The notes under the pieces were generated by a model that did no database searches, was not told the origin of the DNA, and was given only the letters and a program-made list of their open reading frames with translations. From Clostridia bacterium (GTDB lineage: Bacteria > Bacillota_A > Clostridia > TANB77 > CAG-508), in NCBI GenBank assembly GCA_022791475.1, contig JAAVZD010000020.1, positions 1 to 56,095 on the forward strand: 56,095 nt of DNA, given 5' to 3'. Within the stretch, counting starts at the first letter, position 1, and every line of letters starts with the position of its first letter. The position numbers were made by a program, and so were the translations under genes. This document shows, piece after piece, positions 1-7,471 of this stretch.

Positions 1-41
1 ACATGTAGCTGACCAATACTAATAAATCGAGGGCTTAACCA
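1..41 (+). rRNA. rrl: 23S rRNA, 3' end (partial)
   Basis: The first bases match the highly conserved 3' terminus of 23S rRNA (GCTGACCAATACTAAT followed by CGAGGGCTTAACC). Only the last 40 or so bases are in the window. The 3' end is estimated from the TTAACC end, which pairs with GGTTAA just downstream and probably forms the base of the processing stem. The 5S gene follows after a 120-base spacer, as in a standard rrn operon. Confidence 0.9.
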
Positions 42-165
42 CTAATATTAAATAAGGTTAATAAAATGGTTTAGACCAAAAAATAGGTAACTAAAGTTTA
101 CCTTAAAGAAATCTTTTTTCTATGTATTTTTGAGTGTGCTTAAATAAAAAGTACATAACACTTTT

Positions 166-280
166 CTGGTGATGATGATTTAGAGGGAAATACCCGTTCC
201 CATTCCGAACACGGAAGTCAAGCCTCTAAATGCCGAAGATATTTGTGGGTTACCCTGCTGAGAAAATAGGTTGTCGCCAG
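166..280 (+). rRNA. rrf: 5S rRNA
   Basis: The 115-base segment has the 5S hallmarks: the 5' arm CTGGTGATGATG pairs with the 3' arm ending GTCGCCAG, and the conserved CCCGTTCCCATTCCGAACACGG core is present in the middle. It ends in a run of eight T residues at 281-288, which with the terminal helix probably acts as the rrn operon terminator. Ends are accurate to a few bases. Confidence 0.95.
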
Positions 281-404
281 TTTTTTTTATTTTTTATAAA
301 TAAATTAAAGAAGGTAAATATGTGTAAAATCTGTGTTTTATAGATATTTACTTTTTTTATTGTATATGTTATAAATTAATTATTATTAAGAAAGGTGGAA
401 CAGT

Positions 405-872
405 ATGGATATAGAAATTAAAAAGGCGGATATTACATATTTAAAAGATATTCAAAATTTAAATAATGAATTGTTTAAATTAGAATATGATAATTTTGAC
501 TCAGCTTTAAGAGTTGGTTGGACTTTTGAACAAGAAGGGACAAAATATTTTACTAATATGTTAAATAATGAGATAGTTTATATTGCGTTGAATAAAAATA
601 CTGTTGTAGGCTATTTGGCAGGTAGTATTAACATACAAGGAAGCTATGTAACAAAATCGTTAGCAGAAATAGACAATATGTTTGTATTAGAACAATATAG
701 AAAATATGGAATAGGTACAAAACTAATAAATGCTTTTAAACAATATTGCAAAGAAAATCAAATAGAAGAGTTAAAAGTAACAGCAAGTGCAAAAAATTAT
801 AATGCAATAAAGTTTTATAAGAAAAATGGATTTGATGAATTTGAAATAACACTAAAGCAAAAAATACAATAA
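405..872 (+). CDS. GNAT family N-acetyltransferase
   Basis: A 155-residue protein with the GNAT acetyl-CoA transferase fold. The acetyl-CoA binding motif A is visible as LEQYRKYGIGTKLINAF at about residues 96-112 (the R/Q-x-x-G-x-G/A pattern), preceded by the strand AEIDNMFV. The C-terminal NYNAIKFYKKNGF is the usual motif B with its aromatic residues. The start is set by AAAGGTGG nine bases upstream. The acyl acceptor cannot be told from sequence; it could be a protein N-terminus, a polyamine or an antibiotic. It is the first gene after the rRNA operon and may share a transcript with the flavin reductase 34 bases downstream. Confidence 0.85.
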   Translation: MDIEIKKADITYLKDIQNLNNELFKLEYDNFDSALRVGWTFEQEGTKYFTNMLNNEIVYIALNKNTVVGYLAGSINIQGSYVTKSLAEIDNMFVLEQYRKYGIGTKLINAFKQYCKENQIEELKVTASAKNYNAIKFYKKNGFDEFEITLKQKIQ

Positions 873-906
873 ATTAAAAGTATATAATTAAAGTAAGGAG
901 GAAGTA

Positions 907-1497
907 ATGTCAAAAGTAGAATGGAAATCAGGAACATTTATATACCCAATACCAGCAGTAATGGTAACATCAGGTGATATGGAAAATTCAAATATAATGA
1001 CAGTAGCATGGACAGGGATATTAAATACAAACCCTGCAATGTGTTACATATCTGTAAGACCTGAAAGATATTCATATAATTTAATAAAACAAAATGGAGA
1101 ATTTGTAATAAATCTTACAAATGAAAAACTAGCTTTTGCCACAGATTGGTGCGGAGTAAGAAGTGGAAAAGATTATGATAAATTTAAAGAAATGCATTTA
1201 ACAAAAGAAAAAGCAAATCATGTGAAATGTCCACTAATAAAAGAAAGCCCAGTATCTATAGAATGCAAAGTAAAAGAAATAAAAGAGCTTGGAAGTCACC
1301 ATGTATTTGTAGCAGAGATATTATCAATAGATGCTTCAAAAGAGTATATAGATGAAAAAGGAGCATTTGATATAAGCAAATGTAACTTAATAGCATATGC
1401 AAATGGTGGTTACTATTCTTTAGGAAGGAAAATTGGCAAGTTTGGATATTCTGTTCAAAAAAAGAAAAGTAAAGGTACAAATAGGAAGATAAAATAG
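907..1497 (+). CDS. flavin reductase family protein (FMN-binding split barrel)
   Basis: A 196-residue protein of the flavin reductase-like, FMN-binding split-barrel family. Visible family features are the N-terminal PIPAVMVTSGDMENSNIMTV stretch, MCYISVRPERYSYNLIKQ with its conserved S-x-R-P motif, GEFVINL, and the CK-x-KEI-x-ELGSHHVFVAEI segment near residue 120. Members bind FMN and reduce flavins or act as small oxidoreductases; the partner here is unknown. A GGAGG lies five bases before the ATG. The extreme C-terminus is very basic (KKKSKGTNRKIK). Confidence 0.85.
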   Translation: MSKVEWKSGTFIYPIPAVMVTSGDMENSNIMTVAWTGILNTNPAMCYISVRPERYSYNLIKQNGEFVINLTNEKLAFATDWCGVRSGKDYDKFKEMHLTKEKANHVKCPLIKESPVSIECKVKEIKELGSHHVFVAEILSIDASKEYIDEKGAFDISKCNLIAYANGGYYSLGRKIGKFGYSVQKKKSKGTNRKIK

Positions 1498-1591
1498 AAA
1501 ACTTGAAATAAATAATGAAATAAGTTAAAATTAATAAAAGTAAATTTAATAAGAAATATAATAAAATGTAGAAATAGAAGGGAGAATTTAA

Positions 1592-3205
1592 ATGAGCAAA
1601 ACATATATATTTGGTCATAAAAGTCCAGATACAGACTCTGTAACATCAGCCATAGCACTTTCATACTTAAAAAATGAGCAAGGTTTAGATACAATACCAG
1701 TTGTACTTGATAATATAAATGCTGAGACAGAATTTGCATTAAAATATTTTGGAATAAAAGCTCCAGAATATATAAATGATGTAAAATTAAAAATAGAAGA
1801 TATAGAATATTACAAAGACTATTATGTAACAGAAAAAGTAAGTATTCTAAAAGCATATGAGCTTATAAAAGAAAACAATGTAACCGCCATACCAGTAATT
1901 GCAGAAAACCAAAAACTTCTAGGTTTAGTTACATTAAAAACAATTGCAAATGAATTAATACGAGGAAATTTTAATACAATTGAAACTTCATATAATAACT
2001 TACTAGAAACATTAAATGCAGAAGAAATATGTAGGTCACAAGAAGAAATAAAAGGAAATATATTAGTTGCAACATATAGAAGTCAAACAATAATAACAAA
2101 TATTGAAATGGATAGAAACACTGTATTAATAGTAGGAGATAGAGGTCAAGTTATAGACTACGCAATACAAAGCAAAGTAGGGCAATTAATATTAACAGGA
2201 GGAAAAACATTAACTGAAGAGCAAAAACAAATGGCTATTAAAAATAGTGTTAATGTAATGGTTACGCAATATGACTCTTTTTATACAGCAAAATTAATAA
2301 ATTTAAGTGCATATGTAAAAGTATTATTAGATAATGCCAGAATTGAAAGCATAAGAAAATCAGATTATTTAGATACATTGCTAGATAAAAGTGCTAAAAA
2401 AGGCTATAACAATTACCCTGTAATAAATGAAAAAGGTAAATGTGATGGACTAATTAGAATTACAGATATTAAAAAGAAAAACAGGAAAAAAGTTATATTA
2501 GTAGATCATAATGAAATGGAGCAGAGTGTCATAGGTATAGAAGAAGCTGATATAGTAGAAATAGTAGACCACCATAAAATAGGAGATTTAACAACATCTA
2601 AACCAATTAATTTTAGAAATATGGGAGTAGGAAGTACAAATACAATTGTATATATGATGTATAAAGAAGCTAGGACAGAAATACCAAAAAAAATAGCAGG
2701 AATAATGATAGCAGGAATAATGTCAGATACTTTAAATTTAACTAGTCCAACAACAACTAATTATGATATAGAAGCAGTAGAAAATCTTACTAAAATTTCA
2801 GGAATAAACAGGGAAGAATTTGTAATGCAAATGTTTAGAAAAGGAACTGATATTTCAGAAAAAACTACAGAAGAAATAGTTACTTCTGATTTAAAAATAT
2901 TCCAAATAGATAATAGAAAAATAGGAGTTGCACAAGTATTCACATTAGAGGCTGAAGAATTATTAGAAAATAAAGAAAAATATATAGAAGCAATGGAAAA
3001 AATAAAAGGAATAAGAGGATATTCAATGCTTATATTATACTTAACAGATATCGTAAGAAAAGGCTCATATGTACTGTATACAGAAAGTGCAAAAGACATA
3101 TTAAAAGATGCAATGGATATAGATAGAATTCATCAAGGAATATATAGAAAAGGAATTTTATCTAGAAAAAAACAAATTATTCCTAAGCTAATGAAAATGA
3201 TATAA
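1592..3205 (+). CDS. ppaC: manganese-dependent inorganic pyrophosphatase with CBS and DRTGG domains
   Basis: Family II inorganic pyrophosphatase, which hydrolyses PPi to two phosphates in the cytoplasm. The DHH catalytic motifs are present: GHKSPDTDS at residue 8, VDHNE near 305, IVDHHKIG near 325 and MSDT near 375. The DHHA2 domain forms the C-terminus. At 537 residues it is much longer than the roughly 310-residue minimal enzyme, because a CBS domain, a DRTGG domain and a second CBS domain are inserted at about residues 70-295. In characterised clostridial CBS-PPases this insert binds adenine nucleotides and controls activity. GAAGGGAG precedes the ATG. Confidence 0.95.
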   Translation: MSKTYIFGHKSPDTDSVTSAIALSYLKNEQGLDTIPVVLDNINAETEFALKYFGIKAPEYINDVKLKIEDIEYYKDYYVTEKVSILKAYELIKENNVTAIPVIAENQKLLGLVTLKTIANELIRGNFNTIETSYNNLLETLNAEEICRSQEEIKGNILVATYRSQTIITNIEMDRNTVLIVGDRGQVIDYAIQSKVGQLILTGGKTLTEEQKQMAIKNSVNVMVTQYDSFYTAKLINLSAYVKVLLDNARIESIRKSDYLDTLLDKSAKKGYNNYPVINEKGKCDGLIRITDIKKKNRKKVILVDHNEMEQSVIGIEEADIVEIVDHHKIGDLTTSKPINFRNMGVGSTNTIVYMMYKEARTEIPKKIAGIMIAGIMSDTLNLTSPTTTNYDIEAVENLTKISGINREEFVMQMFRKGTDISEKTTEEIVTSDLKIFQIDNRKIGVAQVFTLEAEELLENKEKYIEAMEKIKGIRGYSMLILYLTDIVRKGSYVLYTESAKDILKDAMDIDRIHQGIYRKGILSRKKQIIPKLMKMI

Positions 3206-3243
3206 AAAGTTGCCCAAAAAGTGAAAAAAATTCAATCTATATA

Positions 3244-3272
3244 TTGACTTATAAGTAAGTATATGGTAAAAT
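3244..3272 (+). promoter_or_regulatory. promoter of the rpmG-secE-nusG operon
   Basis: TTGACT, a 17-base spacer and TAAAAT with an extended -10 (TGG directly before it). It lies in the only sizeable gap upstream of rpmG. A hairpin begins at or near the expected start of transcription. Confidence 0.75.
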
Positions 3273-3275
3273 ATT

Positions 3276-3305
3276 AAAGCATATGTGGAATGCATATGCT
3301 TTTTA
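3276..3305 (+). terminator. hairpin with T-run at the rpmG transcription start
   Basis: AAAGCATAT and ATATGCTTT flank a 12-base loop and are followed by a short T-run. It could terminate read-through from ppaC, or form a 5'-terminal stem on the rpmG transcript because the expected start lies within its left arm. Confidence 0.5.
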
Positions 3306-3361
3306 AAATAGACAAAATATTTAAAAATAAAAAAGAAACTAGACATTGGAGGTGTTTTTAA

Positions 3362-3526
3362 ATGGCTGCAAAAGGAGCAAGAGAACCAATTACATTAGAA
3401 TGTACAGAATGTAAAAGAAGAAATTATATGACAGAAAAAAACAAAAAAAATAATACTGACAGATTAGAAATCGTTAAATACTGCAAATACTGCAAAAAAC
3501 GTACAACACATAAAGAAACAAAATAA
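3362..3526 (+). CDS. rpmG: 50S ribosomal protein L33
   Basis: A 54-residue protein matching L33, a small zinc-ribbon protein of the large ribosomal subunit. The two Cys pairs CTEC and CKYC, spaced about 28 residues apart, identify the zinc-binding form. The context rpmG-secE-nusG is the conserved arrangement in Firmicutes. TTGGAGGTG lies upstream of the ATG. Confidence 0.95.
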   Translation: MAAKGAREPITLECTECKRRNYMTEKNKKNNTDRLEIVKYCKYCKKRTTHKETK

Positions 3527-3550
3527 TAGCCTTTTTAAGGGGGAAAAGAA

Positions 3551-3859
3551 ATGCCAAAAGATAACAAAGTTAAAAAAGAAAAGAGACACTTTTTTAAAGA
3601 CTTTAAAGCAGAATTAAAAAAAGTAATATGGCCAACACCAAAACAATTAGTAAATAATACTGTTGCTGTTATAGTAATAGTATTAATAGTTGCGGTTACT
3701 GTATTTGTATTAGATTTTGCATTTGAAAAAATGAATACATATGGTATCAACAAATTAAAATCTATAGTTGAAACTACAAACTCAGTAGAAAATAACGTAG
3801 ATGAAAATACTAATATAGTAGAAGGAAATGCTGAAGTTACAAATACTGTAGCAGAGTAG
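3551..3859 (+). CDS. secE: preprotein translocase subunit SecE
   Basis: SecE clamps the SecY channel in the membrane. The conserved amphipathic helix FFKDFKAELKKVIWPTPKQL (residues 11-30) is followed by one transmembrane segment at about 34-56, the single-TM Gram-positive form. The protein is 102 residues, longer than the usual 60-75, because of an acidic, Asn-rich C-terminal tail (about 70-102) that is expected to face outside. It sits 24 bases after rpmG and 28 bases before nusG. The role of the tail is not known. Confidence 0.93.
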   Translation: MPKDNKVKKEKRHFFKDFKAELKKVIWPTPKQLVNNTVAVIVIVLIVAVTVFVLDFAFEKMNTYGINKLKSIVETTNSVENNVDENTNIVEGNAEVTNTVAE

Positions 3860-3887
3860 TAAAAATAGAATAAGGAGGCTTGTACCA

Positions 3888-4466
3888 ATGTCTCAAGATG
3901 ATAAAAAAATAGAAGGACAAGAACCAGAAACAAATATAAAAGGTTATGATACAGAGCCAAGATGGTATGTAGTACATACATATTCTGGTTATGAAAACAA
4001 AGTTAAAACAGACTTGGAAAAGACAGTTAAGAACAGAGAACTAGAAGATTATTTTTTTGAAATAGTAGTTCCAATGGAAGAACAAATAGAGATAAAAGAT
4101 GGTAAAAAGAAGGTAAACTTAAAAAAGGTTTTCCCAGGTTATGTATTAGTAAAGATGATTGTAACAGAAGCAACTTGGTATATAGTTAGAAATACTAGAG
4201 GAGTTACAGGTTTCGTTGGCTCAGGAACAGACCCTATTGCCTTAACAGAAAAAGAAATTAGACAAATGGGATTTGATGTAGCATCAATTAAATTTGACTA
4301 TGTAGTAGGTGATTCAGTTAGAATTATAGGAGGCTCATTTGATGGTTTCATAGGAACTGTTCAAGAAATAAATAAAGATAAAAACAAAGTAAAAGTATCT
4401 ATATCAATGTTTGGAAGGGAAACACCAATAGAAGTTGACTTTTCACAAATAGATAAAATTAATTAG
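3888..4466 (+). CDS. nusG: transcription termination/antitermination protein NusG
   Basis: A 192-residue NusG. The N-terminal NGN domain contains RWYVVHTYSGYENKVKTDLE, VVPMEEQIE and the KVFPGYVLVKM stretch that contacts RNA polymerase. GFVGSG follows, and the C-terminal KOW domain contains GDSVRIIGGSFDGFIGTVQEI. It binds elongating RNA polymerase and couples it to Rho or the ribosome. About 20 N-terminal residues before the NGN domain are acidic and variable. An AAGGAGG lies upstream of the ATG. Confidence 0.96.
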   Translation: MSQDDKKIEGQEPETNIKGYDTEPRWYVVHTYSGYENKVKTDLEKTVKNRELEDYFFEIVVPMEEQIEIKDGKKKVNLKKVFPGYVLVKMIVTEATWYIVRNTRGVTGFVGSGTDPIALTEKEIRQMGFDVASIKFDYVVGDSVRIIGGSFDGFIGTVQEINKDKNKVKVSISMFGRETPIEVDFSQIDKIN

Positions 4467-4576
4467 TTTAATAAGGAAATTTAAGCAAACACTTAAATAA
4501 CCTATTAATATATCTATAATTATTTAGAACAAAATTCTAAATCAATATACTTCAAAACTTAAAGGAGGTGCTAGAA

Positions 4577-5005
4577 ATGGCAGAAAAAGAGATTAGTAAT
4601 TTAATAAAATTACAAATTGAAGCAGGTAAAGCTACACCAGCTCCACCAGTAGGTCCAGCCTTAGGTTCAAGTGGTGTTAATATTATGCAATTTGTAAAAG
4701 AATTTAACGATAGAACTGCAAACCAACCAGGAATGATAATACCAGTTGTTATAACAGTATATAAAGATAAATCATTTACATTCATAACAAAAGTACCACC
4801 AGTAGCTGTACTTATCAAAAAAGCTATAAAAGTTCAAAAAGGTTCTGGAAAACCAAACAGAGAAAAAGTTGGAACAATAACTAAAGCTCAAATTGAAGAA
4901 ATAGCTAAACAAAAAATGCCAGACTTAAATGCAGCATCATTAGAAGCAGCAATGAGTATGGTAGCAGGAACTGCAAGATCTATGGGTGTTGTAGTAGCTG
5001 ACTAG
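4577..5005 (+). CDS. rplK: 50S ribosomal protein L11
   Basis: L11 of the GTPase-associated centre, 142 residues. The start is taken at the ATG of MAEKEISNL because AAAGGAGG lies nine bases before it; an in-frame GTG at 4568 lies inside that ribosome binding site. Conserved features are [19 protein letters not shown] (N-terminal domain, thiostrepton region) and a C-terminal rRNA-binding domain ending in [12 protein letters not shown]. It begins the rplK-rplA pair 110 bases after nusG. Confidence 0.97.
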   Translation: MAEKEISNLIKLQIEAGKATPAPPVGPALGSSGVNIMQFVKEFNDRTANQPGMIIPVVITVYKDKSFTFITKVPPVAVLIKKAIKVQKGSGKPNREKVGTITKAQIEEIAKQKMPDLNAASLEAAMSMVAGTARSMGVVVAD

Positions 5006-5057
5006 TAATAAAATGGGAGAAACTAAAAGTTTCGCTAATACCAAAGGAGGAAAGAAA

Positions 5058-5735
5058 ATGGGAAAGAGATTTGACGAATGTGCAAAACTTATTGAAAAAA
5101 ATAAGTTATATGACGTAAAAGAAGCACTAGAGTTAATCGAAAAAATGCCAAAAGCTAAATTCGATGAAACAGTTGAATTACACGTAAAACTAGGTGTAGA
5201 TTCAAAACACGCTGACCAACAAGTTAGAGGTACAACAGTACTTCCAAATGGTACAGGTAAAACACAAAAAGTATTAGTATTTGCTAAAGGAGCAAAAGCT
5301 GAAGAAGCAGAAAAAGCAGGAGCAGATTTTGTTGGAGCAGAAGAATTAATACCAAAAATAGAAAAAGAAAATTGGTTTGATTATGATGTAATCGTAGCAA
5401 CTCCAGATATGATGGGTGTTGTAGGTAGATTAGGTAAAGTATTAGGACCAAAAGGTTTAATGCCTAACCCTAAATCAGGAACAGTTACAATGGATGTAAC
5501 AAAAGCTATAAACGAAATTAAATCAGGTAAAGTTGAATACAGATTAGACAAAACAAACATTATTCATTTAGGTTTTGGAAAAGTTTCATTTGGAGTAGAA
5601 AAATTAGCTGAAAACTATGATGTAATTATGAATGCAATCATAAAAGCAAAACCAGCAGCAGCTAAAGGACAATACATTAAAAGTGTTGCAATATCTACAA
5701 CAATGGGACCTGGAATGTATATTGACCAAAAATAA
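5058..5735 (+). CDS. rplA: 50S ribosomal protein L1
   Basis: L1 of the ribosomal stalk, 225 residues. The start is the ATG at 5058, preceded by AAAGGAGG; the upstream in-frame ATG at 5013 has no good ribosome binding site. Family hallmarks are [46 protein letters not shown] and the C-terminal [11 protein letters not shown]. In other bacteria L1 binds its own mRNA for autoregulation. Confidence 0.97.
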   Translation: MGKRFDECAKLIEKNKLYDVKEALELIEKMPKAKFDETVELHVKLGVDSKHADQQVRGTTVLPNGTGKTQKVLVFAKGAKAEEAEKAGADFVGAEELIPKIEKENWFDYDVIVATPDMMGVVGRLGKVLGPKGLMPNPKSGTVTMDVTKAINEIKSGKVEYRLDKTNIIHLGFGKVSFGVEKLAENYDVIMNAIIKAKPAAAKGQYIKSVAISTTMGPGMYIDQK

Positions 5736-5746
5736 AATAATTATAG

Positions 5747-5860
5747 TAGCCAAAGAAAGTAGGCATAAAGCTAAGCCCTACCGAGGCATAAAAAGAAGAG
5801 AGATTTATAAGAAATCTAATCTTTTATGCCTATAACATGGCTATAAAGATTAGATTTTTT
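5747..5860 (+). promoter_or_regulatory. ribosomal protein L10 leader (attenuator of rplJ-rplL)
   Basis: The segment GCATAAAGCTAAGCCCTACC followed by GAGG (5763-5786) matches the conserved core of the L10 leader RNA family. A terminator follows at 5814-5860 with an 18-base stem (left arm AATCTAATCTTTTATGCC) and a T6 tail. An alternative pairing is visible: GGCATAAAA at 5785-5794 with TTTTATGCC at 5822-5830, which would block the terminator. This is the classical arrangement in which the L10/L12 complex binds the leader and promotes termination. Confidence 0.88.
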
Positions 5861-5872
5861 ATATGGAAGACA

Positions 5873-5926
5873 GATGTAGAGGTCGGACTCATGGGTGACC
5901 CGCACTTCGGGAAAACTACCCTAGAA
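5873..5926 (+). repeat. type B GTAGGGG-family repeat (diverged copy)
   Basis: GATGTAGAGGTCGG ... GTGACCCGCACTTCGGGAAAA ... ACCCTAGA follows the layout of the type B repeat: a GTAGGGG head, a hairpin with a variable stem, a CTTCG box and an ACCCTA end. It sits between the L10 attenuator and the rplJ ribosome binding site, so it is transcribed in the 5' UTR of rplJ. Confidence 0.6.
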
Positions 5927-5984
5927 TACCACCTTCGACATCTGACCTCCGACATCAAATAAATATTAGGAGGTGAAAAAACAA

Positions 5985-6485
5985 ATGGCAAGTGAGGCAA
6001 TATTAAAACAAAAAGAAGAAGAAGTAAGCAAATTAGCAGAAAAATTTAAAAGCTCTAATTTAGTACTTTTAACAGACTATAGAGGAATAACAGTTGAAGA
6101 TGTAACAACTTTAAGAAATACTTTAAGAGATACAAAAGCAGAATACAAAGTAATAAAAAATAACATCATAAAAAGAGCATTAGATACTAACGGAGAAAAT
6201 GCGTTAGACGAAGTTTTAGAAGGTCCAACAGCAGTTATAACAACAGAAGGAGAATATTTAGATCCTTTAAAAGCAATATACAACTTTGCAAAAGCTAATG
6301 ACTTTTATAAAATTAAAGGTGGTATAATAGAAGGTAAAGTAATGACAACAGAAGAATTAATTACTTTAGCAAAATTACCATCAAGACAAGAATTACTTGG
6401 AATGCTTGCAGGTGGATTACTTGGAACTATTTCAAAACTTGCAATCGGACTTGATCAAGTACGTATGCAAAAAGAAAATGCTTAA
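5985..6485 (+). CDS. rplJ: 50S ribosomal protein L10
   Basis: L10, the base of the L12 stalk, 166 residues. The start is the ATG at 5985, twelve bases after AGGAGGTG; the GTG at 5973 lies inside the ribosome binding site. Visible features are LVLLTDYRGITVEDVTTLR, the Y-KVIKNNI segment, and the C-terminal L12-binding helix containing LAGGLLGTISKLAIGLDQV. It lies downstream of its attenuator and upstream of rplL. Confidence 0.96.
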   Translation: MASEAILKQKEEEVSKLAEKFKSSNLVLLTDYRGITVEDVTTLRNTLRDTKAEYKVIKNNIIKRALDTNGENALDEVLEGPTAVITTEGEYLDPLKAIYNFAKANDFYKIKGGIIEGKVMTTEELITLAKLPSRQELLGMLAGGLLGTISKLAIGLDQVRMQKENA

Positions 6486-6510
6486 TTATATATAAAATTA
6501 GGTAATATAT

Positions 6511-6565
6511 GTAGGGGCTAAATCGGTAGGAAATAACATATAAGAAATACCAAATTTCGCCCGAT
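6511..6565 (+). repeat. type A GTAGGGG-family repeat between rplJ and rplL
   Basis: GTAGGGGCTAAATCGGTAGG ... CCAAATTTCGCCCGAT. It is an imperfect palindrome of about 55 bases shared with copies at 12784, 27894, 37102, 42260 (reverse) and 49926. It is inside the rplJL operon and must be transcribed. Confidence 0.75.
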
Positions 6566-6640
6566 ATAAATAAAAAGAGTAGTGGACTTAAACCACAAAA
6601 AGGATGTAAAATCCAAAATTAAATTTAGGAGGAAATAAAA

Positions 6641-7003
6641 ATGATAGAAGAATTATTAGAAAAAATTGACGCTTTAACAGTTGCAGAATTAGCAGAATTA
6701 GTTAAAGCAATTGAAGAAAAATATGGAGTATCTGCAGTAGCAGCAGCTGCACCAGCAGCTGGAGGAGCAGTAGCAGGTGCTGCTGAAGAAAAATCAAGCT
6801 TTGACGTTGTATTAAAAGACGCTGGAGCAAACAAAATCCAAGTAATCAAAGTTGTAAGAGACGTTACAGGATTAGGATTAAAAGAAGCTAAAGAATTAGT
6901 AGATGGAGCTCCAAAAACAGTTAAAGAAGGAGCAAGCAAAGAAGAAGCTGAAGAAATCAAAGCTAAATTCACAGAAGCAGGAGCAGTTATCGAACTAGCA
7001 TAA
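6641..7003 (+). CDS. rplL: 50S ribosomal protein L7/L12
   Basis: The stalk protein that recruits translation factors, 120 residues. The N-terminal dimerisation domain ([20 protein letters not shown]), the Ala-rich hinge (about 38-50) and the C-terminal domain with [20 protein letters not shown] and [15 protein letters not shown] are all present. A GGAGG lies upstream. It is the last gene of the operon: a strong terminator follows and rpoB is not adjacent, unlike most bacteria. Confidence 0.97.
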   Translation: MIEELLEKIDALTVAELAELVKAIEEKYGVSAVAAAAPAAGGAVAGAAEEKSSFDVVLKDAGANKIQVIKVVRDVTGLGLKEAKELVDGAPKTVKEGASKEEAEEIKAKFTEAGAVIELA

Positions 7004-7012
7004 GTATAAAAT

Positions 7013-7053
7013 AAAAAATAGAGTTTTCTTAAAACAAGAAAATTCTATTTTTA
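7013..7053 (+). terminator. Rho-independent terminator after rplL
   Basis: AAAATAGAGTTTTCTT pairs with AAGAAAATTCTATTTT across a short AAAACA loop, followed by further T residues. The inverted repeat is nearly perfect. Confidence 0.85.
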
Positions 7054-7129
7054 TTTTAAAATATAATATATAAATTTCATACAAAAGTAGATAAAGCTAC
7101 TTTACTATGAAAAACAATATATTAACTGT

Positions 7130-7318
7130 TTACTTTTTTAAATAACTAATTATTTCCTTATAAGGAATAGCTAAGAGTTTTATAATCTTTTTTAAAGTTT
7201 TTATAGTAGTTTTTCCTTCTTCATACTCTAAACGTTGCAGGTGCCTCCAACTAATATCTAATTTTTTAGCAAGCTGTTGTTGAGTTAATTTACTTTTTAA
7301 TTTATGTTTTCTAATCAT
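7130..7318 (-). CDS. XRE-family helix-turn-helix regulator (single-domain)
   Basis: A 62-residue protein that is almost entirely an HTH_3/Cro-C1 domain: IRKHKLKSKLTQQQLAKKLD forms the first two helices and SWRHLQRLEYEEGKTTIKTL the recognition helix and following turn. It is probably a small DNA-binding repressor. It is divergent from the pilin-like gene at 7472, so that intergenic region is the natural place for its operator. ATGTCAT at 7351 and ATGACA at 7375 form an inverted pair that might be half-sites; this is only a suggestion. Confidence 0.75.
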   Translation of the reverse strand: MIRKHKLKSKLTQQQLAKKLDISWRHLQRLEYEEGKTTIKTLKKIIKLLAIPYKEIISYLKK

Positions 7319-7398
7319 AATATCCCCCCCTATATACTATTAGATAATTATGTCATATAAAAGGTAAATAAAGTATGACAAAAGTATTATGTGAAATA

Positions 7399-7427
7399 TT
7401 GACTAAAGATATAGTAAGAGATATAAT
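7399..7427 (+). promoter_or_regulatory. promoter of the pilin-like gene at 7472
   Basis: TTGACT, 17-base spacer, TATAAT, 44 bases before the start codon. Confidence 0.7.
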
Positions 7428-7471
7428 TAAGGTACAACAAAAATATCGTAAAACAAAGGAGAAGAATTTTT

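Noticed and set aside
4467..4576. Regulatory leader before rplK
   Set aside because: Only a weak ATTTAGAA/TTCTAAAT stem is visible; no known L11 leader pattern could be supported.
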